DNA of 64,000 bases from Massiliimalia timonensis (GTDB lineage Bacteria > Bacillota > Clostridia > Oscillospirales > Ruminococcaceae). Below the pieces are notes generated by a model that searched no databases, was not told the origin of the DNA, and worked only from the letters and a program-made list of their open reading frames with translations. Made by a program: the position numbers and the translations under genes. The first letter of the stretch is position 1, and every line of letters starts with the position of its first letter. The stretch spans positions 310,001-374,000 of the forward strand of contig NZ_FYDD01000004.1 in the NCBI RefSeq assembly GCF_900186585.1, given 5' to 3'. Below are positions 58,588 to 64,000 of this stretch, in pieces.

Positions 58588-58941
58588 ATGGATCTTGCAG
58601 AGCTATTGAATGAATATATCCGCAGTGAATTGATCGTTGTGATCCCGGTACTGTATTTTCTGGGGCGGATCTTGCGCAGGTCTAAAGTTTTGTGTAAAAG
58701 GATCCCTGGCATTTTGCTGGTCGTATCGCTGGCGGTCACCGCTTTGTACACATTTTCCGTCTGTGATGTGTCCAGCCTGAAGAATTTTTACGCATGCCTG
58801 TTTTCCATCGTTACACAAGGCGTACTTCTGACAGGCGGAAGTATGTTTATTCACGAAATGGTAAAGGGGCGAACCCAAAATAAAACAGATCCCGATTCTA
58901 AATCAGATACAGATCAGGAGGATTGCAAAACAGAGGAATAA
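58588..58941 (+). CDS. Holin-like small membrane protein
   Basis: A 117-residue protein with three predicted spans (about residues 15-30, 42-60 and 70-90) and a charged C-terminal tail. The start DLAELLNEYIRSELIVVIPVLYF and the layout match a phage-holin-type family common in Clostridia chromosomes. AAAGGAGGAGG precedes ATG. No other phage gene is nearby, so it is probably a domesticated or host gene. A LytM-type sporulation peptidase follows after 55 bases. Confidence 0.8.
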   Translation: MDLAELLNEYIRSELIVVIPVLYFLGRILRRSKVLCKRIPGILLVVSLAVTALYTFSVCDVSSLKNFYACLFSIVTQGVLLTGGSMFIHEMVKGRTQNKTDPDSKSDTDQEDCKTEE

Positions 58942-58996
58942 AATACCCTTTGTCCGAATATACATGGAATGAATTGGACAAAGGAGCAGGAAGCGA

Positions 58997-59899
58997 ATGA
59001 TTAAAAACTGGAATGAACTGGATTTAAGCGAAGAATTATATGAGCCTCCCAAAGAAGTACAGGACAATGAACTGGAAGAACAAAAGCCAAGAGAATCCGG
59101 TTTTTTCAGTACGCTGACCTTTCAGGTGATCCTGTGCCTGGTCATTGCTATTATTTTGGTTTTGATGAACACCTTTTTCCCCTCCCAGTATCACGACATT
59201 GATTCGGAGCTAAAAAAGCAGATTCAGCAGGATGGCGGCTTCAGCGAGGATATGGCGCGCTGGAAAGGGCAGTTTGACAGCTGGCTCAATAAAGAAAAAG
59301 ATACCCCGACCGTCGTTCCGGATACCAGCCAGCCTGCTTCTGAAGCCGGTACAGAGGAAAGTATTACTGCCGAAAGCACGGCGGGGGACGCTGGGAAAGA
59401 AACTTCTCAGCAAAGCGGCGAGGAAGCGGCAGAAAAGGCGGCGGGAGGCGAACCCAATGGAAGCGACGTGCCGGAAAATGTGTCGTTAGAAGCGTTTTCA
59501 TTTGACCAGAAAATCGCGGCTCCCTTGACCTCCCTGACCGTTACATCTGAATTTGGAGCCAGAACCCACCCGATCACGAAAGAAGCTGATTTTCATAAAG
59601 GTACGGACCTGGCGGCGGAAGAAGGGGACGATATTTATGCGGTCTTGTCCGGCACTGTGGTGGAATCCGAGTTTTCAGAGGGCTATGGCAACCATATCAG
59701 GCTCAGGCATCAGGATGGGACAGAAAGCTTTTACGCGCACTGCAGCAAGCTTTTAGCCAAAGAAGGGGATCAGATCAAGCAGGGCGAAGTGATCGCCAAA
59801 GTGGGCAGTACAGGGACTTCGACCGGTCCGCATCTGCATTTTGGATATTTGATCCATGGGAAATTTGTTGACCCCACTGCCGTATTAGAACATGCTTGA
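58997..59899 (+). CDS. Membrane-anchored M23 (LytM) peptidase, SpoIVFA-like
   Basis: A 300-residue protein with a cytoplasmic N terminus, one span at about residues 38-60 (VILCLVIAIILVLMNTFF), a linker rich in Glu, Ala and Ser, and a C-terminal M23 domain (residues ~190-298). Zinc ligands are intact: FHKGTDLA (His and Asp) and PHLHFG (His-x-His). Overlap with an M50 protease gene by 8 bases suggests the SpoIVFA/SpoIVFB pair that controls pro-sigma-K processing in sporulation. An ordinary cell-wall hydrolase is the alternative. Confidence 0.8.
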   Translation: MIKNWNELDLSEELYEPPKEVQDNELEEQKPRESGFFSTLTFQVILCLVIAIILVLMNTFFPSQYHDIDSELKKQIQQDGGFSEDMARWKGQFDSWLNKEKDTPTVVPDTSQPASEAGTEESITAESTAGDAGKETSQQSGEEAAEKAAGGEPNGSDVPENVSLEAFSFDQKIAAPLTSLTVTSEFGARTHPITKEADFHKGTDLAAEEGDDIYAVLSGTVVESEFSEGYGNHIRLRHQDGTESFYAHCSKLLAKEGDQIKQGEVIAKVGSTGTSTGPHLHFGYLIHGKFVDPTAVLEHA

Positions 59900-60461
59900 A
59901 CTGCGAATTGGGCATACTACCATAGAACTGAGGTTTCTTTTTTTAGCAATGCTGACGCTGTGCCTGTTGCTGGACGAAACAGGGATCGCTGTTATGGGCC
60001 TGCTGGCGGGCACTATGCATGAATGCGGACACCTAATTGCAGTATTGCTGACAGGTTTTTCCCCCAAACGGATCGCCTTTGAGATGACAGGCATTCGGAT
60101 GGAACATCCTCTTTCCCGGCTGACAAACAGAAAGGAAGCTGTTGTTCTGCTGGCAGGCAGCATGGTAAACTTTATTATGCTCCCCGTCTGTTTTTTCATG
60201 GGTTGGCAGGCATTCGGTGCGACGCATCTAGTTTTGGGCGTCATGAACCTAATGCCGTTTCAGGGATTAGATGGAGGGAAACTGCTTAGTCTGTTGCTGA
60301 CCCGCTTTTTTTCATTATACAAGTCAGAAAAGATTTTAAAAATAATACAGATAGTATTAAATATCTTTATATCAATAATTTGTATCCTTTTGTTTTATCA
60401 TGGACAGGGGAATCCTACCATGCTGGTGTTATGTATCTACCTTTGGGTTTCTATCTTTTAG
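59892..60461 (+). CDS. M50 family intramembrane metalloprotease, SpoIVFB-like
   Basis: A 189-residue multi-span membrane protease. The zinc motif HECGH is at about residue 39, and the third ligand is in NLMPFQGLDGGK (about 119-130). In Bacillus, SpoIVFB cleaves pro-sigma-K in the mother cell and is held inactive by SpoIVFA. Length is below that of Bacillus SpoIVFB (about 290) because the C-terminal CBS region is missing. It is coupled to the preceding gene by overlap. Confidence 0.85.
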   Translation: MLELRIGHTTIELRFLFLAMLTLCLLLDETGIAVMGLLAGTMHECGHLIAVLLTGFSPKRIAFEMTGIRMEHPLSRLTNRKEAVVLLAGSMVNFIMLPVCFFMGWQAFGATHLVLGVMNLMPFQGLDGGKLLSLLLTRFFSLYKSEKILKIIQIVLNIFISIICILLFYHGQGNPTMLVLCIYLWVSIF

Positions 60462-60499
60462 AAAAAGCGCTGTGCCTTTATGGGCACAGCGCTTTTTCT
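60460..60499. terminator. Bidirectional terminator between the SpoIVFB-like gene and rarA
   Basis: AGAAAAAGCGCTGTGCC and GGCACAGCGCTTTTTCT form a perfect 17-bp stem with a 6-base loop. Confidence 0.95.
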
Positions 60500-61765
60500 T
60501 TATTTTTTGATTTTATCCCAGTAGGCTTTTGCCGCCTGTTCATTTTTATTCTCCCCATAGTGGTAATAAACCGTATCTTTTAAATCGTCCGGCAGGTACT
60601 GTTGTTTGATATAGTGATTCGGGAAATCATGTGGGTACTGATAGTTTTGGCCCTTTACTTCCCGCTCTGCTCCGTCAAAATGCTTGTTTTGCAGCTGCCG
60701 GGGGAAAGTGCCGCCTTTCCCCGCGCGAATGTCAGCCATAGCTTGGTTGATTGCCATATAAGAACTGTTAGATTTTGGGGAAGTAGCAAGAAGCACTGCT
60801 GCCTCTGCCAAGGGGATCCGTGCTTCGGGAAGCCCCAGCTGGACAGCGCTGTCCACACAGGCTTTCACGATCGTGATCGCAAGCGGATATGCCATGCCGA
60901 TGTCTTCGCTGGCGATGACTAAAAGCCGCCGGCAGGGAGACAACAGATCGCCTGCTTCCAAAAGCCGCCCAAGATAATGGACCGCCGCATCTGGGTCGGA
61001 GCCGCGGATCGACTTTTGTAGGGCAGAGAGCAGGTCATAATGCTCGTCCCCCTGCCGGTCATATTTCATAGCGGATTTTTGCGCCAGCTCCCGCGCGGTT
61101 TCCAAAGTGACCAACCGGCCGCCGGCTTCATCCACCCGTGTAGCCAGTACGCAAAGCTCAACTGTATTCAGCGATTTTCGCACGTCGCCGCCGCATGCCT
61201 GGCCGATAAATTCCGCAACGCCTTCCTCCAGCCGGATAGGGGAGTCAAGCTCCTCCTCCATTTTCTGAAAAGCCCGGGTCACGGCTCGCGCTGCCTCCTG
61301 CGGTTCAATGGGACGGAACTCAAAGACCGTGCTCCGGCTCAGGATCGCATTATAGATATAAAAATAGGGGTTTTCTGTGGTAGAGGCGATCAGGGTGATG
61401 TTCCCATTTTCAATGTGCTCCAGCAGGGACTGCTGCTGTTTTTTGTTTAAGTACTGGATCTCGTCCAAATAAAGCAGGATCCCCTGATAAGAGGAGATGG
61501 TATTCACTTGGTCGATGATCGCCTTGATGTCCGCTGTGGAAGCTGAGGTACCATTCAGCTTGTATAGCTTTTTATTGGTTTGACCGGCAATCAATCTTGC
61601 CAGCGTAGTTTTCCCCACGCCGGAGGGACCGTAAAAGATCAAGTTGGGGATCTGCCCGGATTCAATGATCGTCCGTAAGGGTTTTCCCGGCGCAAGAAGA
61701 TGGGTTTGACCTACTACTTCGTCCAAAGTCTGTGGACGGATCCGGTCCGCTAATGGTGCTGACAT
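60500..61765 (-). CDS. rarA: Replication-associated recombination protein A (RarA/MgsA)
   Basis: AAA+ ATPase of 421 residues acting at stalled replication forks. Walker A is FYGPSGVGKTTLARL (about residue 45), Walker B YLDEIQYLN, and arginine-finger region LSRSTVFEF. The C-terminal MgsA domain (MGS_AAA4-like: YPHDFPNHYIKQQYLPDDL) is present. ATG 61765 follows AAAAGGAGAA on the minus strand. A second gene upstream (esterase) is in the same direction 22 bases away. Confidence 0.95.
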   Translation of the reverse strand: MSAPLADRIRPQTLDEVVGQTHLLAPGKPLRTIIESGQIPNLIFYGPSGVGKTTLARLIAGQTNKKLYKLNGTSASTADIKAIIDQVNTISSYQGILLYLDEIQYLNKKQQQSLLEHIENGNITLIASTTENPYFYIYNAILSRSTVFEFRPIEPQEAARAVTRAFQKMEEELDSPIRLEEGVAEFIGQACGGDVRKSLNTVELCVLATRVDEAGGRLVTLETARELAQKSAMKYDRQGDEHYDLLSALQKSIRGSDPDAAVHYLGRLLEAGDLLSPCRRLLVIASEDIGMAYPLAITIVKACVDSAVQLGLPEARIPLAEAAVLLATSPKSNSSYMAINQAMADIRAGKGGTFPRQLQNKHFDGAEREVKGQNYQYPHDFPNHYIKQQYLPDDLKDTVYYHYGENKNEQAAKAYWDKIKK

Positions 61766-61787
61766 AATATTCTCCTTTTATGGCAGG

Positions 61788-62576
61788 CTACTTGATGTTA
61801 CAGTAAGGATTATTCGGCGTTTCAGGGAAGAAGTGGGCGCAGGCAAGATGCAGGGCCTTATTCCACAGATACCATTCATGTACGCCGCTCCATTCCTTGT
61901 AGGTGAAATCAAAATCCATTGGAGTGATAAAATCCCGGAACTTGACACTGTGCTGGTAGATGAAATCCTCTGTTCCGCACGCCATAAAGATTTTCGGCTT
62001 CACTGGTTTTGTTTCACATTCTTTTGCCAAGCGGTAAAGATCATTTTCTGGGAATAATTCATGTTCCATACCAAATGCCGCTTGGATTTCCCGCAGCCGG
62101 CTGGGCTCCTCAATTTCAGCCCGTTCAGGAAGCTGATAAATGTCTGTCAGCGCGGAAAATGCCCCACAGCCGGCATATTGTTCCGGCTTTTTCAGCGCGC
62201 ATTTCAACGCTCCATAACCGCCCATAGAAAGCCCCATCACATATGTATCTTCCCGGCGTCCGGAAATACAGAACAGCCGCTTGCAGATTTGGGGCAGTTC
62301 TTCAGCAACATAGGTGAAATATTTTAAGCCATAAGCCATATCAGTGTAAAAGCTGCGCTGTACCTCCGGCAGGATAAAGGTAAGGTTATAAGTATCGGCA
62401 AGCTGCGGGAGCTGGGCATTTTGCTCCCACGCAAAGGCGTCGTCTGACAGCCCATGCAGCAGGTAGACTACTTTTCCATGTTCGGGCGCATTTAAAATGT
62501 CCGCCGGGGTAATAATTGTCAGGTTTGTCCGCATCCCAAGTGCATCAGACTTAATAGAACCGTTAAAATGTGCCAT
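61788..62576 (-). CDS. Esterase of the EstA/EsterD alpha/beta-hydrolase type
   Basis: A 262-residue serine esterase similar to tributyrin esterases and S-formylglutathione-hydrolase-like proteins. The nucleophile Ser is in GLSMGGYGALK (about residue 124), the acid Asp in CGTEDFIY and the His in SGVHEWYLW; the oxyanion start is YLLHGLSDDA. It probably removes acetyl or short acyl groups from carbohydrates. ATG 62576 follows AAAGGAGTG; an upstream extension lacks support. Confidence 0.9.
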   Translation of the reverse strand: MAHFNGSIKSDALGMRTNLTIITPADILNAPEHGKVVYLLHGLSDDAFAWEQNAQLPQLADTYNLTFILPEVQRSFYTDMAYGLKYFTYVAEELPQICKRLFCISGRREDTYVMGLSMGGYGALKCALKKPEQYAGCGAFSALTDIYQLPERAEIEEPSRLREIQAAFGMEHELFPENDLYRLAKECETKPVKPKIFMACGTEDFIYQHSVKFRDFITPMDFDFTYKEWSGVHEWYLWNKALHLACAHFFPETPNNPYCNIK

Positions 62577-62639
62577 AAAACAACACTCCTTTATGATCAT
62601 TCTTTTTTTATTATACCATACCCACTGGGGAATACAAGC

Positions 62640-62672
62640 AAAAACCCTGTATTCCAGTTTAGGAATACAGGG
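62640..62672 (-). terminator. Leftward terminator of glyA
   Basis: CCCTGTATTCC pairs with GGAATACAGGG and a T run (GGGTTTTTGC) follows on the minus strand. Confidence 0.9.
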
Positions 62673-62694
62673 GCTTGGTTACACGAAACTGCTT

Positions 62695-63948
62695 TTACTC
62701 GTACAACGGGTATTTTTCACACAGGGCGTTTACTTTTTCCCGGATTTCATCCGCCTTGTTTTCAAAATCAGTAGCGGTCAGGTAAATGCATTCTGCGATC
62801 ACTTTCATATCCTCCGGCTTCATGCCGCGGCTGGTGACAGCCGGGGTGCCGATCCGCACGCCGCTGGTGACAAACGGGCTTTCCGGATCATTGGGGATCG
62901 CGTTTTTATTTGCGGTGATATACACTTCATCCAAACGGTTTTGCAGTTCTTTCCCTGTGATGTGGAATTTGCGCAGGTCGACCAGCATCAGGTGGTTGTC
63001 CGTCCCGCCGGCTACCAGGTCAAAGCCGTATCCCTGCAATGCTTCTGCCAAAGCTTTGGCATTATCGATTACCGTTTGCCCGTATTCTTTAAAGGAAGGC
63101 TTCAATGCTTCGCCAAGGCAGACCGCTTTCGCTGCGATGATATGCATCAGGGGGCCGCCTTGAGTACCCGGGAAGATCGCTTTGTCAATGGCTTTGGCAA
63201 ACTCTTCTTTGCAGAGGATCAAGCCGCCGCGCGGCCCGCGCAGGGTCTTGTGGGTGGTGGTGGTCACAACATCGGCATAAGGAACCGGGTTTTGATGCAG
63301 CCCGGCTGCAACTAAGCCCGCGATATGCGCCATATCCACCATAAAATAAGCGCCGACTTCTTTGGCGATCTCGCCGATGCGCTCAAAATCAATGGCGCGG
63401 GGATAAGCGGAAGCGCCGGCAACGATCAGTTTTGGTTTATGCTCCAGAGCCAAAGCGCGGATGGTATCGTAATTGAGCATGCCGGTTTCCTCATCCAGCC
63501 CATAGGATACGAAGTTAAAGTACTTTCCAGACATGTTGACCGGGGAACCATGAGTCAAGTGGCCGCCGTGCGCCAAGCTCATCCCCATGACCGTGTCGCC
63601 GGGCTGGAGCAGGGCAAAATAAACGGCAGTGTTTGCCTGTGCACCGGAATGAGGCTGCACATTTGCATGTTCTGCGCCAAATAATTTCTTTGCGCGGTCA
63701 ATCGCAAGCTGTTCTGCCACATCAACGCATTCGCAGCCGCCGTAATACCGCTTGCCAGGGTATCCTTCCGCATATTTGTTGGTCAACACGGAACCCATTG
63801 CCGCCATCACGGCAGGGGACACGATATTTTCACTCGCGATCAATTCGATATTTCTGCGCTGGCGGGAAAGCTCCGCTTTCATAGCGTCGCCAACCTCTTT
63901 GTCATAACTTTCCACCATGCCAATGGTATCCATCATATCCTGAAACAT
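62695..63948 (-). CDS. glyA: Serine hydroxymethyltransferase
   Basis: PLP enzyme of 417 residues interconverting serine and glycine with transfer of a one-carbon unit to tetrahydrofolate. The PLP Lys lies in [15 protein letters not shown] (about residue 231), with [14 protein letters not shown] and [12 protein letters not shown] as family motifs. ATG 63948 follows TTTGGAGGCG; a 15-residue upstream extension is not supported. Its promoter lies at or beyond the window end. Confidence 0.97.
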   Translation of the reverse strand: MFQDMMDTIGMVESYDKEVGDAMKAELSRQRRNIELIASENIVSPAVMAAMGSVLTNKYAEGYPGKRYYGGCECVDVAEQLAIDRAKKLFGAEHANVQPHSGAQANTAVYFALLQPGDTVMGMSLAHGGHLTHGSPVNMSGKYFNFVSYGLDEETGMLNYDTIRALALEHKPKLIVAGASAYPRAIDFERIGEIAKEVGAYFMVDMAHIAGLVAAGLHQNPVPYADVVTTTTHKTLRGPRGGLILCKEEFAKAIDKAIFPGTQGGPLMHIIAAKAVCLGEALKPSFKEYGQTVIDNAKALAEALQGYGFDLVAGGTDNHLMLVDLRKFHITGKELQNRLDEVYITANKNAIPNDPESPFVTSGVRIGTPAVTSRGMKPEDMKVIAECIYLTATDFENKADEIREKVNALCEKYPLYE

Positions 63949-64000
63949 AATTCTCACGCCTCCAAAAATCAATATTACTTTCATTATACACAATCCCAGA

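Noticed and set aside
58588-58941. Prophage remnant suggested by the holin-like gene
   Set aside because: No portal, capsid, terminase, integrase or att-like repeat is nearby; the gene sits in an ordinary chromosomal operon.

Overview
The window reads as chromosome of a spore-forming Clostridia member (Firmicutes), most like a gut Oscillospiraceae-type organism. This is inferred from strong AGGAGG ribosome sites, sigma-A promoters with U-tract terminators, a PyrR-controlled pyr operon, MurT/GatD, a SpoIVFA/SpoIVFB-like pair, a 2-hydroxyacyl-CoA dehydratase system, a K+-type membrane pyrophosphatase and XRE/SUKH/MATE accessory genes. Nearly all real genes are intact. I see no rRNA, CRISPR array or complete insertion sequence.

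1-10.9 kb is a carbohydrate uptake and catabolism locus: the end of an ABC permease, a DSP-type phosphatase and a MalK/UgpC-type ATPase, then a decayed acyltransferase gene. A LacI regulator follows in tight array with an L-fucose-isomerase-family protein, a transketolase split into two genes, a GlpK-like FGGY kinase with an altered substrate pocket, and a lipoprotein sugar-binding protein. Isomerase + kinase + split transketolase is the enzyme set of the non-oxidative D-apiose route, though the substrate is not proven.

11-25 kb holds a cold-shock gene, then a PyrR-attenuated cluster pyrR-pyrC-pyrF-carA-carB-(murT-gatD)-pyrK-pyrD-phosphatase-ruvX-MFS. The peptidoglycan amidation pair murT-gatD sits inside the pyrimidine operon. 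Both glutaminase subunits, CarA and GatD, have lost their catalytic Cys and His, while their synthase partners look intact. This points to ammonia-driven carbamoyl-phosphate synthesis and lipid II amidation.

25-31.6 kb holds leftward accessory genes (SUKH protein, MATE pump, TcdA, DUF1292), a 6S-like RNA, a promoter-driven decayed stretch of about 1 kb, two tRNA-Ala genes (GGC and CGC anticodons) and a ferredoxin gene divergent from a Crp/Fnr regulator. 31.6-40.6 kb is a surface-polymer island: a three-domain glycosyl/glycerophosphate transferase behind a structured leader, the complete GDP-D-glycero-alpha-D-manno-heptose pathway in three genes, a wrecked licD and rfbB.

40.6-64 kb contains a ManD-like dehydratase, a split acyl-CoA dehydratase activase system, an XRE/operator pair, an AAC(6')-like acetyltransferase, alanine racemase, a 2-hydroxyacid dehydrogenase, an XRE-cupin-acyl-CoA-synthetase fusion, the ion-pumping pyrophosphatase, small envelope genes, the SpoIVFAB-like pair, rarA, an esterase and glyA.
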